From assembly GCF_009912395.1 (NCBI RefSeq), contig NZ_WNDO01000027.1, forward strand, positions 1 through 64,000: DNA of 64,000 nucleotides, written 5' to 3'. The position numbers and the translations under genes were made by a program. A model generated the notes under the pieces. The model had not been told where the DNA came from. It saw only the letters and a list, made by a program, of their open reading frames with translations, and ran no database searches. This DNA is from Luteibacter sp. (GTDB taxonomy: Bacteria > Pseudomonadota > Gammaproteobacteria > Xanthomonadales > Rhodanobacteraceae). The first letter of the stretch is position 1; every line of letters starts with the position of its first letter. This document shows, one piece after another, positions 45,601-53,980 of the stretch.

Positions 45601-48368
45601 CGCGCGATCTGCGGCGCATCGTTGACGTTGGTGATCTGGATGCCGACGGTGCCATCGTTGAGGGAACGTTCGCCCCAGCGATCCTGCGCCGCCACGGTGA
45701 AGCTGGTGCTGCGCACTTCCGAGCCGTTGCTCACGAAGCGCAGACCGGTGGTGGTCTTGTCGCCGGTGATGATGGACGCATCCAGCAGCGTGTTGGCCGT
45801 GACATCCAGCCAGGTGTGGCCACCGTCGGTCGAGTACTGGAGCTTGCCACCCGCCGGCAGGCTGGTGATCAGGAACTTCAGTGCCTTCGCGCCCGTGGCG
45901 TCGTTGTTATACGCGTAATTGGGATCGCCGTTGGGCAGCGTCGGCGAATTCTCCAGCCACGGCTCGCTCGTTGCGTCGTCGGGGTCGGTAATGCCGAGCT
46001 GGCCCTTGGTGATGTACGCGATATCGCCTTCGGCGATCACCGTGTTCGACGAACCGGTCACCACCGGCAGATCGTTCACCGGCGTCACGTAGATATCGAA
46101 CGACGGCTTCCAGCTGTCCATCGTCGGCTGGCCGTTCACCGCCGTCACCAGGCCCGCCGACACCGCGAAGTTAGCCGTGGTGTGGAAATCCTCGCTATCG
46201 CCATCGTGCTGGAAGCGGATGCGACCCGCGTCGAGGTCGGCCTGGGTGAAGGTGCCGTACGTCGCGATATCGACCCAGGCGCTGCCGACCTGCTTCTGCA
46301 AGGTGCCCGCATGTCCCGTGCCGGCGCCGTCGCTGGTAAATCCAAGGAAGGTGTACACCACCTGCGACGGATCCACGCCCTGCGCGGTGTAGCTCAAGCC
46401 CGGCATCTTGGTGAAGTCGGTCGGCTGGCCGTTGGTGGTGGTGCCGTGCAGGACGATGCTGCCGCCTTCCGATACCGTGCCGATGGCCGCGCCGCTCGGA
46501 TCGACGCCCGCATAGGTGGATCCATGCTCCACCGTGGTGACGTCGTGGTTCGGGAAGCTGCCGCCATTGCCCGCCGCGGTGGCGGCGAGGTCGATGACGA
46601 AGGTGAAGTCGCGCAGCGTATCCGTCGGCGTGCCACCCGTGTACTCGCCGCCGATGCGCGTGAACGTGCTGCCGTCAGGGTTCCAGCGCAGCGCCGTGGT
46701 GTTGTCCACCACCTGGAAATGGAACGTGTCCTGCTGGCCCGTCGCGGCGCCGGAGACCTGCACGTACTGCACGCGGCCATGGCGGATGTCGTCCATGGTG
46801 AACGTGGCGCCATCCAGCAGGCGCTCGCCGTTGAGCAGCAGGTAACCGTGGGTCAGTCCCTGCTGGCTGGTGACGAAGCTGATGTTCTGGTCGGGCGAAT
46901 CCACGTCGGTCGCGCCGATCATGGTCGGCGTGAGCACCACGGAGTACGCGCCCGCGCTGCCGTTGCCGCCCGGCGTGACGCCCGCATGCAGGCTGCTGGT
47001 CGGGTCGAGCACGGGATCGTCGTCCACCGCATGCACGTCGAGCACGATCGTGCCGTCGGTGCTGGCCGGCACGCCCGTGCCGCCGCCCATGTCGGTGACG
47101 CGCACGCCGAAGCTGTCCTGCGTCACGCCATCCACGCCGTCGTTGGCGTACGTCAGCCGATTGCGGTCGGCGTAGTCGAAGCTCTGGCCGACGGTGACGG
47201 CGGTGCCGTTGAAGTACAGCGTGCCGTGCTGCGGCAGGCCCGTGATGGTGATGCGCAGCGCGGTATCCTGCGGATCGCCGCCGCTGTCCGCCACGATGTA
47301 CTGGCCCACGTTGCCCGTATCGACCGCGTTCGAGGGCTGGCCTTCGTACACGATGCCCGTGCCGCCGATGGTCGGGGCCTGGTTGATGGCGTGGATCTCC
47401 AGCGTCACCTTCACCGTGGCGGAACGGTCGGTCGGCGTGGCGCCATCGTTCACCCGTGCGACGAAGCCATCGGCCGTGTCCTGGTCCGCGCCGGTTGCGG
47501 TGTGCACATAGGTCAGGCGACCGTCGATCACATCCTGCTGGGTGAATACCGAGCCCGCGCCGAGACGGTTGCCGTCGAGGGCGAGATAGCCGTAGCGCGG
47601 CAGGTCCGTAACGCTGTAGACGATCTGCTCGGGCGTCTGCGTGCCGGCGGCTACCTCAGGGTCGATCGCCACGAGGGTCTCGGTGCCGATCACCGTCACG
47701 CTCGGGCCGCCGTTGGCGCCGACCTCGTCCACCGTCTTCGTGGCGTCGGCCACCGAGACGGGGTCGTTCGACGGCGTGATCGTCACGTCGAGCGAGTGGC
47801 TCCCGGAATGCGAGGCCGAGTCGGTTACGTTCACGTCGATGGTCGTGCGCGCGGCGGTGTTGCCCAGCTCCACGTCGGCGGCGACGAAGGTCAGCTGGTT
47901 CAGCCACGCGGTCGCGTCGGCGACGCTGCCGGTGAAACGGTAGCCGCCGGTCACCGTCGTGGCCGGCGTACCCGTGACGAGGCTGCCCTTCGTGGTGTCG
48001 GACACGGTGGCCGTCACCGTCACGGTGCCGCTGCCGTCGATGGTCCAGCCGCTGAGCGTGCCGCGATCGGCGCCGGCCGCGTTGAGCGTGCTCGGCTCCG
48101 CCACGTTCAGTCCGGTGGCCGACGTGGTCACTCCCATGCCGCCCGCCGCCGCGGCCAGTTCGATGCGCGGCGCCGCCAGCGCCGCCGCATGGCCCGGCTG
48201 CTCGGTGGCGGCACTACGGAAGGCGCTCGTATCGTGGCCCGCGTCGGACGGATCGGCGTGGTGGCTGTTCGCCTCCGTCAGCGCCGCGCCGTCGTACATC
48301 TGGCGGGGTTCCAGCGCGTAACGGTGGGAACGCGGACGGAAGACGTGCGGATACCTGGTCCCGGTCAT
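42273..48368 (-). CDS. Giant VCBS/cadherin-like surface protein, N-terminal part
   Basis: This 2031-residue frame carries the true start (ATG 48368, after AGGGG). The N-terminus has the LEPR-type motif of very large exported proteins (YALEPRQMYDGAAL, about 17-30) in place of a signal peptide. It continues with a chain of cadherin-like, CSLREA/FREM-type (GRLTYVHTATGADQDTADGF) and VCBS-like domains. The last about 35 residues are out-of-frame translation after an extra base near 42363. With that base removed, the whole gene (37550-48368) encodes about 3605 residues. It is probably a cell-surface or biofilm adhesin exported by the genes that follow on the same strand (TolC-like, HlyD-like, M50-HlyD). 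Confidence 0.88.
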   Translation of the reverse strand: MTGTRYPHVFRPRSHRYALEPRQMYDGAALTEANSHHADPSDAGHDTSAFRSAATEQPGHAAALAAPRIELAAAAGGMGVTTSATGLNVAEPSTLNAAGADRGTLSGWTIDGSGTVTVTATVSDTTKGSLVTGTPATTVTGGYRFTGSVADATAWLNQLTFVAADVELGNTAARTTIDVNVTDSASHSGSHSLDVTITPSNDPVSVADATKTVDEVGANGGPSVTVIGTETLVAIDPEVAAGTQTPEQIVYSVTDLPRYGYLALDGNRLGAGSVFTQQDVIDGRLTYVHTATGADQDTADGFVARVNDGATPTDRSATVKVTLEIHAINQAPTIGGTGIVYEGQPSNAVDTGNVGQYIVADSGGDPQDTALRITITGLPQHGTLYFNGTAVTVGQSFDYADRNRLTYANDGVDGVTQDSFGVRVTDMGGGTGVPASTDGTIVLDVHAVDDDPVLDPTSSLHAGVTPGGNGSAGAYSVVLTPTMIGATDVDSPDQNISFVTSQQGLTHGYLLLNGERLLDGATFTMDDIRHGRVQYVQVSGAATGQQDTFHFQVVDNTTALRWNPDGSTFTRIGGEYTGGTPTDTLRDFTFVIDLAATAAGNGGSFPNHDVTTVEHGSTYAGVDPSGAAIGTVSEGGSIVLHGTTTNGQPTDFTKMPGLSYTAQGVDPSQVVYTFLGFTSDGAGTGHAGTLQKQVGSAWVDIATYGTFTQADLDAGRIRFQHDGDSEDFHTTANFAVSAGLVTAVNGQPTMDSWKPSFDIYVTPVNDLPVVTGSSNTVIAEGDIAYITKGQLGITDPDDATSEPWLENSPTLPNGDPNYAYNNDATGAKALKFLITSLPAGGKLQYSTDGGHTWLDVTANTLLDASIITGDKTTTGLRFVSNGSEVRSTSFTVAAQDRWGERSLNDGTVGIQITNVNDAPQIARDPTQADPAVPSDSPNNIGGAPANNPLTVVEGDFGRITDALLQAYDPDSSARQVQYTITGGPSHGRIAYSTDGVNFHFLGVGSSFTQADVTAGRIYYLNDGTEPTGTAYPGTPDDRFTFTVSDGDKEQAGNQFWIYTSPANDAPTVTAPNGPIDLDSADPRYNPVPGFTVGDPDLATLGPGETDYLQVTVRLLHADGSAFSAAEYAAAGGVSIGYASGGGATVGAGHNGSNDYLVLSGTRAQVNAALAGLTVTFGSDRDAIYQVQVIADDRLRDNTGALSGGANGGSVNQSTTPGTGTPTTAVDATNYDWYRDAVPDKNGNLGAATVIVRASSVNEPGTLGGPSGATVYEDQATPIGGAFVVSDPESAAFDTPVTIRLSVPSGVLGIGGNGAQTSATAAAAGSRAVTISGDNTGTLVLTGRASDIQALLNDPTLGLTYRTAANVNHDTNGAAPGDVTLTVHFDDTGSVIGGDVGDGSVSNNPADIQVAIDIVPVNDPPSVAVGTGTVYLNGSTPVGGFVIGDVDYTDGGGIAAGEKDFLQVTVRIADANGNPLPRSAYGDIVLGSSAAGTSGATVDGTYSGTDSALVIRGTRQQVNDYLAGLQVSIGGTLTNVDQAYHVEVIADDRLRDVTTGALDGSGAANGGQNAAAAGGVQAVPTTVVDPYAKIPTGLTQNVALGFRVVFPSSINNPTAIGVTGPNVADESAAGLFTLGNVRLSDPDAGDAPVTATITLPSGFNVHDVAGATSVSGHFGGATYTFGTDAQGRSTITITGTIGDVEATINAVGVKLPPAAAGDNNGMWNGTFQVLISVNDNGNHGDRPNRQTLDDDAAANAGADPTTIGDEYGYADGEGGTSNALVTTRIIDVTVNSRTQVSEAGLVDHNGSDGVDGAQSFALLNNLASVTLGSPADGAGHYITLTAAQLNDIAHVDLADRSFTTANGTLVVTGYVPGADGGHGTLLYHYSLNGPVAQSAASSVESIAFSTRDSAGVTDNGKIDVTIVNDTPTARPDTADIDEDGPSIGGNVVTGGPGADRVGADANPTPVTGVAVGTVSGPLSGHVGTGVVGNYGTLTLNADGSYTYCAGQQQAGGQRAEGRPVPDRDLQLHHRRR

Positions 48369-48452
48369 GGGAGCGCCCCTGTGCTGAACATGCCCACGAA
48401 GCCACCCGCGCGTGGGGCGCAGGGGGCGATCGCGGGCAAAGTCGTTTCATAG

Positions 48453-48470
48453 TTGTGACACCCGTCACAA
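48453..48470 (-). promoter_or_regulatory. CRP/Clp-type operator upstream of the giant surface-protein gene
   Basis: TTGTGACACCCGTCACAA is a perfect 7-bp palindrome matching TGTGA-N6-TCACA, the CRP and Xanthomonas Clp consensus. It lies about 85 bp before the ATG, a usual position for activation. Clp in Xanthomonads responds to cyclic di-GMP, which would fit an adhesin gene. Confidence 0.75.
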
Positions 48471-48588
48471 CGGCGGGCGGCATCCTATGTGTAGGAGACG
48501 TGTAGAAGAAGGTAGCCAGGCAGGAACTTGCGTCATGCCACGCATGACAGACAGGCGCCCGGGCAAAAGCCCGGACCACGTCCGGGGC

Positions 48589-51500
48589 TCACTCGGCCGG
48601 GGTGATCTTTGCCAGAGGGGAACGGGCCAGCGACCCAATCAGGGTCAAAAAATGACCGGCATCGACCGGTTTGAGCAGTTCGGCATCGAAGGCGAGCCCC
48701 TCCGGCGGCCGCGACGGGCGTGACGAGAGCAGCATTACCGGCAGGCCGGGCCACTCGCGACGGACCTCCGCCAGCCACGTCCACGCCGTCGACTCCGTCG
48801 TGACGACCAGGTCGGGCACTTCCTCTTGCATGCGCGCCGAGGCACGGATGCCATCCTCCACCGCCGATGTCACGAAGCCGAAGCCATCAAGCAGGTCGCA
48901 CAGCATGTCGCGCTTGTCTGCCTGGCCTTCCACCACGAGGATGGCGCGCCCTTCCCCATCGCCGTCCCACGACACCTCGCCCGGAGTGAACACGGACTCG
49001 ACATCCGCTTCGACGGCCAGCGGCAGCACGAGGTCGAACGCGAAGACCGTACCGCCCTCCGGTCCGGCAGCCGCGTCGAGATGGCTGTCCATCTTCGCCA
49101 GCAACTGACTGACGATGGACAAGCCCAGTCCATGGCCTTCGTGCCGGCCGACATTGCCGCCACGGGCGAAGGGATGCGCAAGCCGATCGGACACATCGGG
49201 ATCGAGGCCGATGCCGCTGTCCTGCACCGCGATATGCAGGTGTACCCGCGCCGCATCGATGGATGCCACCGCCACCCGGAAGTCCACGCGGCCGTCATGG
49301 GTGAACTTGGCTGCGTTGCCCAGCACGTTGAGCAACACCTGGCGCAGGCGATGGAAATCCGCCACGACGACGGCGGGTAGTTCGTCGCCATACACGAAGC
49401 CCAACTGGTTGCGCTGGCGTTCCGCCAGCAGGCTGGCGCTCTCGGCCACCTCGTGCAGGAATCCATGCAGATAACCCGCGACGGGCTCCAGCTCCAGTTC
49501 CACGAGTTCGCCGCGGGAGAACTCCAGCAACTCGTCGATCAGGCTCATCTGCTGGCGGACATGCCGCTCGATGAGTTGCGGATGATCGCGGTCGCCCCAT
49601 CCCGCACGCCACTGCCGCACGCTGTCGAGAATGGCACCCAGCGGCGAACGCAGGTCATGGCCGATATGGGCCAGCAGCATGCTGCGCGTACGCAGGGACT
49701 GCTGCAGTTCGGCGGTGCGCTCGGCCACCATGCCCTCCAGTCGACGCGCATGGTGAATCAGCACGGCCACACGCCAACGCCAGGCGAGCACCACGAGACC
49801 GACGACGAGCAAGGCCGCGCCCATCGCGACCCACGGCGAAAACCACCACGGCGGCGCGATGCGCAAGGTGCGGGTGACCGTTTCCGAGATCGTCCGACGA
49901 TGCACGTCCACCGCCTGCACGTCGAAGCGATAGCTGCCGGACGGCAACGCGGCGTAACGCACCTCGGCCTGGCTCGTCTCCACCCAGTCCTGGTCCACGC
50001 CGGACAATCGATAGCGGAAGCGCACCGGATTGCCGGCACTGTTGCCGATCACACCGAAGCGCATCACCAGCGCGGCACCATGCTCGAAAGGTGCGGAAAA
50101 CGCGCCGGGGCCGGCATCGAGATCGCCGTAATGCATCGACACGACACGAGGCGTCAATACGCGCGAGGCGAGCAACTGCGCAGGCTTGAGTACATGGGTA
50201 AGGCCCACGGGCGCGCCGATCCAGACGGTGCCGTCGTCGTCGGCCAGGAAGGCGCCATGGTTGGTCTCGTCCCATAGCAGGCCGTCACGGGCGGACAAGC
50301 GCGTCCAGTGGCCATCGTGCAGCACGTCCACGCCGTTGCCGCCACCGGCCCACAGACGCCCATCGCGATCGGGACGCAGGAAATAGAACCGCGTATCCGC
50401 CAGGAGCGGATCGTCCACCGTCTCGACATCCACCGCATCGGCGTCGGTGACCCGACCAACGAACAAGCCGGGCTGCAAGGCACTGAGCCAGAGCCGGCCA
50501 TCCGGCGTGACGGTGACGTTCTCGTACCCGCCCAGCGCCTCCTCGGGCTGAACCGCCACCTTCGCCCAGCCACGGGCATTGTTCCGATACAGGCCCGTGC
50601 TGCACGCCAGCCATAGGCGGCCCTGCGGGTCCTCCGCCATGTCCGAGCACATCGTGGAGGGCACAAGATCGGGCGCCACGCGCGTCGCATCGCCATGCTC
50701 GGGATCGATGGCGTAAGGGCCGCCCAGCGTATAGACCCAGATCCGCCCCTCGCGGTCCAGCAAGGCGCCACGGATCAGGTAAGGCAGCGTGGCCATCGGC
50801 TCGGTACGACCGGTATCCGGCCGATAGCGAACGACACGGCCGTCGAACAGGAAGTACCAGGGACGCCCTTGCCGATCGACAAGCACCGCGTGCGCCTGGT
50901 TCGGTGCCGCCACGTCCAGTGGCCAGCGGTGGGCGCGACCGGCGGACGGCACGATCACTTCGCCACCCGATTCGCTCGCGACCCAGATGGACTGGCGATC
51001 CGCCCTGGCGATCGACCAGATCAGGCTGTCGTTGAGCCCCTGCGCCGCGGTCCAGTTTTCCACGGCATCGGCGCTGTTCCAGTAGAGGACCCCGCGACCG
51101 TAGGTACCCATCCAGACCATGCCGTCGCGATCGGCCATCAGCACGGACACGCCCACGCCGGGCAACCCGTTGCCGGTGTCGAAGCGTTCCCAGCGCGTAC
51201 CGTCCCAGCGCCCCAGGCCCGTGTCGCTACGAGTGAGGATGCGTCCTTCATGGTCCTCGATCAGGTCGAGGCTCGACGCGGCCACGCGCGCGTGGCCATC
51301 GGGCATGTCGCGCGACTCGAAGGCCTCCGCGCCGGGCGCCAGGCGCCGGATGCTGTGGATACCGCGGACCCAGAGGCTGCCATCGCGTGCGTGGAGAAAA
51401 CCCAGCCAGCGATCCAACGGTACGCCGCGCTCCGCGCCATAGCGTGTCAGCTTTCCCGCCGCGAAACGGCACAACGCGTCGCCGCACCCGAACCAAGTGA

Positions 51501-52068
51501 CGCCATCGCGATGGAACACCGCGGAGACCTGATCCAGCCCGCGCTCGCGTCGCACGAACGCTTCGTCGAACATCGGAGCCGCCTGCCATGCGTTGCCCGC
51601 GTCGCGGCGCAGATGCAGCAAGCGATGCCCACTGAGCACGAACATGCCGCCGTCCTCGTCGACGGCCAGGGTCTGCCCTCGATCGGCGAGCAACAGGTGC
51701 CCTTGCGGGCGTACCCACTGGAAACGGCCTTCGCGATCGCGTCGCTGGATGCCCGCGCGCGAGGCCACCCACAGATGGGCCGTGCTGTCCTCGGCGAAAG
51801 CGATCACCTCGGAGGTCTGGAAACCATCGTCGGCGCCCACGGCCGTGAAACCCACGCCGTCGAAGCGATACAGGCCCTTCTCCGTTCCCGCCCAGACGAA
51901 CCCGTCGCGGTCCTGCACCATGCGCACGATCGACAGGCTGGTAAGTCCGTTGGATTGGTCATAGGCCGTCAACGGCAACTGCACGGCCGCGCAGGCCATC
52001 CACGACCACAGGCAGAGCACGAGGCCGAGCCATCGCCAGCGTGCGGCCAAGAGCCGCTCAGGCCTCAT
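48589..52068 (-). CDS. Hybrid sensor kinase, two-component propeller type, degenerate receiver
   Basis: A protein of about 1159 residues. After a signal peptide (LGLVLCLWSWMACAA) come Reg_prop beta-propeller repeats (VQDRDGFVWAGTEKGLYRFD and similar) and a Y_Y_Y domain (YRLSGVDQDWVETSQAEVRY, about 670-750). A transmembrane helix (about 765-785) is followed by HisKA with His near residue 804 (AHIGHDLRSPLG) and an HATPase domain (NVLGNAAKFTHDGR, DSGIGLDP, GHGLGLSIV). The C-terminal receiver-like domain (about 1040-1155) lacks the phospho-Asp: DLVVTTESTAW stands where a D-containing strand is expected. It senses a periplasmic signal; the partner is the AraC-type regulator. The start was chosen to overlap that gene by 11 bp. 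Confidence 0.88.
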   Translation of the reverse strand: MRPERLLAARWRWLGLVLCLWSWMACAAVQLPLTAYDQSNGLTSLSIVRMVQDRDGFVWAGTEKGLYRFDGVGFTAVGADDGFQTSEVIAFAEDSTAHLWVASRAGIQRRDREGRFQWVRPQGHLLLADRGQTLAVDEDGGMFVLSGHRLLHLRRDAGNAWQAAPMFDEAFVRRERGLDQVSAVFHRDGVTWFGCGDALCRFAAGKLTRYGAERGVPLDRWLGFLHARDGSLWVRGIHSIRRLAPGAEAFESRDMPDGHARVAASSLDLIEDHEGRILTRSDTGLGRWDGTRWERFDTGNGLPGVGVSVLMADRDGMVWMGTYGRGVLYWNSADAVENWTAAQGLNDSLIWSIARADRQSIWVASESGGEVIVPSAGRAHRWPLDVAAPNQAHAVLVDRQGRPWYFLFDGRVVRYRPDTGRTEPMATLPYLIRGALLDREGRIWVYTLGGPYAIDPEHGDATRVAPDLVPSTMCSDMAEDPQGRLWLACSTGLYRNNARGWAKVAVQPEEALGGYENVTVTPDGRLWLSALQPGLFVGRVTDADAVDVETVDDPLLADTRFYFLRPDRDGRLWAGGGNGVDVLHDGHWTRLSARDGLLWDETNHGAFLADDDGTVWIGAPVGLTHVLKPAQLLASRVLTPRVVSMHYGDLDAGPGAFSAPFEHGAALVMRFGVIGNSAGNPVRFRYRLSGVDQDWVETSQAEVRYAALPSGSYRFDVQAVDVHRRTISETVTRTLRIAPPWWFSPWVAMGAALLVVGLVVLAWRWRVAVLIHHARRLEGMVAERTAELQQSLRTRSMLLAHIGHDLRSPLGAILDSVRQWRAGWGDRDHPQLIERHVRQQMSLIDELLEFSRGELVELELEPVAGYLHGFLHEVAESASLLAERQRNQLGFVYGDELPAVVVADFHRLRQVLLNVLGNAAKFTHDGRVDFRVAVASIDAARVHLHIAVQDSGIGLDPDVSDRLAHPFARGGNVGRHEGHGLGLSIVSQLLAKMDSHLDAAAGPEGGTVFAFDLVLPLAVEADVESVFTPGEVSWDGDGEGRAILVVEGQADKRDMLCDLLDGFGFVTSAVEDGIRASARMQEEVPDLVVTTESTAWTWLAEVRREWPGLPVMLLSSRPSRPPEGLAFDAELLKPVDAGHFLTLIGSLARSPLAKITPAE

Positions 52069-52831
52069 GGGTCTCCTGGCGCGACGCCTTGCGGTACTGA
52101 CTCGGCGTGACGCCGACGCGTTCGCGGAACGCCGTGGTGAAATTGCAGGCGCTGCGGAAACCGATGTGTTCGGCGATCTCCTGCATGCCCAGCGTCGTAT
52201 CGGCCAGCAGCTCGCGGCCACGGCGCAGGCGCTCCTCGCGGATCCACGCGAACACCGTCATGCCCAACTGCTGGCGGAAGATCGTCGACAGCCGCTTGTC
52301 GTAAGTACCGACATCGGCCGCAATCTCCTCCAGCGAGAACGCCTCGCCCAGCCGCCGGCCGATCAGCCGCATCGCCGCGCGCAGCACGACCTCGTCCGGC
52401 GAGACCGCCGTGGATTCCTCATGCGCGCGCGCCGGTGCCTCGTGACGCTGAGCGAGTCGGAGGTGGATGCGCACGCGTGCCAGCAGTTCCCCGGGTGAGC
52501 AGGTTTTCAGGATGTAGTCCACGCCACCATGCGTCAGCCCTTCCAGCCGTTCGCCCGGCGAATCCGCCGAGGTGAGAAACAGGATCGGGCATTGGCGTTC
52601 GGGCGGAAGCTCCTGCAATAGCCGGCACAACGCGAAGCCGTCCATGCCGGGCATGCGCACGTCGAGCAGGATCAGGTCCGGCGCGAGCAACTGCGCGCGC
52701 TCATAGCCCTGACGCCCGTTCGTGGCCTGGCTTACCCGCCAGCGTTCCGCGTGCATGGCGTGCAGCAACGCGCGGATATCTTCCGGCGTATCGTCGATGA
52801 CCAGTATGTGTGGCGAGTCCAGCGTGGACAC
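52058..52831 (-). CDS. Response regulator with AraC-type DNA-binding domain
   Basis: A 257-residue protein: receiver domain at 8-125 (acidic pair in LVIDDTPED, phospho-Asp in LILLDVRMPGMDGF, Thr/Ser in LFLTSAD, Lys in DYILKT) and an AraC-type double helix-turn-helix at about 150-250 (SLEEIAADVGTYDKRLSTIF, then IAEHIGFRSACNFTTAFRER). It is encoded first in the pair with the hybrid kinase and overlaps it by 11 bp, so it is its likely output partner. Target genes may include the neighbouring surface-protein cluster, but no operator was identified. Confidence 0.9.
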   Translation of the reverse strand: MSTLDSPHILVIDDTPEDIRALLHAMHAERWRVSQATNGRQGYERAQLLAPDLILLDVRMPGMDGFALCRLLQELPPERQCPILFLTSADSPGERLEGLTHGGVDYILKTCSPGELLARVRIHLRLAQRHEAPARAHEESTAVSPDEVVLRAAMRLIGRRLGEAFSLEEIAADVGTYDKRLSTIFRQQLGMTVFAWIREERLRRGRELLADTTLGMQEIAEHIGFRSACNFTTAFRERVGVTPSQYRKASRQETHEA

Positions 52832-53041
52832 GGAATTCCCCCTTCCGAATCGCCGGTCCCCGACCGGCGCGGCGATTATAGGCCGTTACGCCAATCATTC
52901 CCCTGCGACAAAAGTACCCTCCCCCCGCGCAAAGGAATAACCCCTGTTACGTCGTTAGAATGCACGACACCGGACCGCGCCATCGTCATGCACGCCATGA
53001 CGATGCGTCACGCCCGGCAGGTTTTTCCAGGCAGGTGGGGC
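52832..53041. other. Divergent intergenic region, regulators on both sides
   Basis: It separates the AraC-type response regulator (minus) from the LysR gene (plus). No clear operator or RNA gene was seen; a LysR-type T-N11-A site could not be assigned with confidence. Confidence 0.4.
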
Positions 53042-53974
53042 ATGGATCGTATCAATAATCTCAGCGACCTCTACCTGTTCGTACAGGTGGTCGACGCCGG
53101 CGGCTTTTCCGCCGCCGCAGGGCGCATAAACACGACACGGTCGCTCCTGAGCCGCCGCATCATCGGGCTGGAGCAGCGCCTCGGCGTGCGCCTCCTGCAC
53201 CGCAACGCTCGCCAGTTTGCGATCACCGCGGTCGGCGAGGAGGTCTATCGGCATGCCGCGCTGATGTGCGCCGCCGCCATGGCCGCCGAACAGGCCGCGA
53301 CGGTCGCCAGCACCCCGAACGGCCTCGTGCGCGTGGAAGCCCAGGGCTGGCTGGCCACCATCGTCTCGGGTTGGCTGCCCGCGTTCGCCGCCACGCATCC
53401 ACGCATCCGCCTGCGCATGGGGTCCGGCCGTAGCGACGTGAGCGCGCTGTTGCGCCAACAGCTGGACGTGGTGCTGGCCGAACGCAAGACGCTGCCCGAC
53501 AGCACCGACATCGTGGCGCGCGACCTTGGCGAGATGCGCATGGTGACGGTCGCCTCGCCCGAGTGCCTCGAACGCACCGGCCTGCCTTCCGATCCCTGGC
53601 AGTTGCAGGACGGCCATTGCGTTGCCCTGGCGATCCACGACACCACGGTGCCATGGAGCCTGTCCGGTCGTGCGTCATGGCGACCGCGCGCGCGCATGAC
53701 CTGCGGTGATCCCGCCGCCCTGCTCGCCGCCGTACGTTCCGGCGTGGGCATCGCGCAAATGCCGTTGCCGTTATGCCAGGACGACCTGGCCGAGGGCCGG
53801 CTGGTGACGGTGCTCGACAGCCACGAACCGGCACCGGTGGCCTTGCAGGCGTTGACCATGTCCGGCCGCGTCGTCACCGAGGCCACTATCCATCTCATCC
53901 GCTTCGTGCAGCAACGCTTTGCCTCCCTGGGGAGGCAAAGCGCGCTGGAACACGGCGTGGCTCGCCGTGCCTGA
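53042..53974 (+). CDS. LysR-family transcriptional regulator
   Basis: A 310-residue LysR regulator: winged HTH at residues 5-65 (LYLFVQVVDAGGFSAAAGRI, then LLSRRIIGLEQRLGVRLLHR) and a periplasmic-binding-protein-like effector domain from about 90. The HTH has the typical length; the effector domain is of the CrgA/PA-type group. The target is unknown. It converges with the lysyl-endopeptidase-like gene, its stop being 6 bp from that gene's stop. The ATG at 53042 fits the family; upstream in-frame ATGs would add non-family residues. Confidence 0.9.
   Translation: MDRINNLSDLYLFVQVVDAGGFSAAAGRINTTRSLLSRRIIGLEQRLGVRLLHRNARQFAITAVGEEVYRHAALMCAAAMAAEQAATVASTPNGLVRVEAQGWLATIVSGWLPAFAATHPRIRLRMGSGRSDVSALLRQQLDVVLAERKTLPDSTDIVARDLGEMRMVTVASPECLERTGLPSDPWQLQDGHCVALAIHDTTVPWSLSGRASWRPRARMTCGDPAALLAAVRSGVGIAQMPLPLCQDDLAEGRLVTVLDSHEPAPVALQALTMSGRVVTEATIHLIRFVQQRFASLGRQSALEHGVARRA
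53915..53942. terminator. Long hairpin inside the 3' end of the LysR gene
   Basis: CGCTTTGCCTCCC and GGGAGGCAAAGCG pair perfectly over 13 bp with only TG between. The hairpin lies within the last codons of the LysR frame and just past the end of the converging protease gene, so it may serve as terminator for the latter. No U-tract is present. Confidence 0.5.
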
Positions 53975-53980
53975 GGACAC

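Noticed and set aside
42333-48452. A 2039-codon open frame on the plus strand, opposite the giant surface-protein gene.
   Set aside because: It is the mirror of a GC-rich coding strand; its translation is Arg/Val/His-rich without domains, while the minus-strand frame has clear repeats and a start with ribosome binding site.
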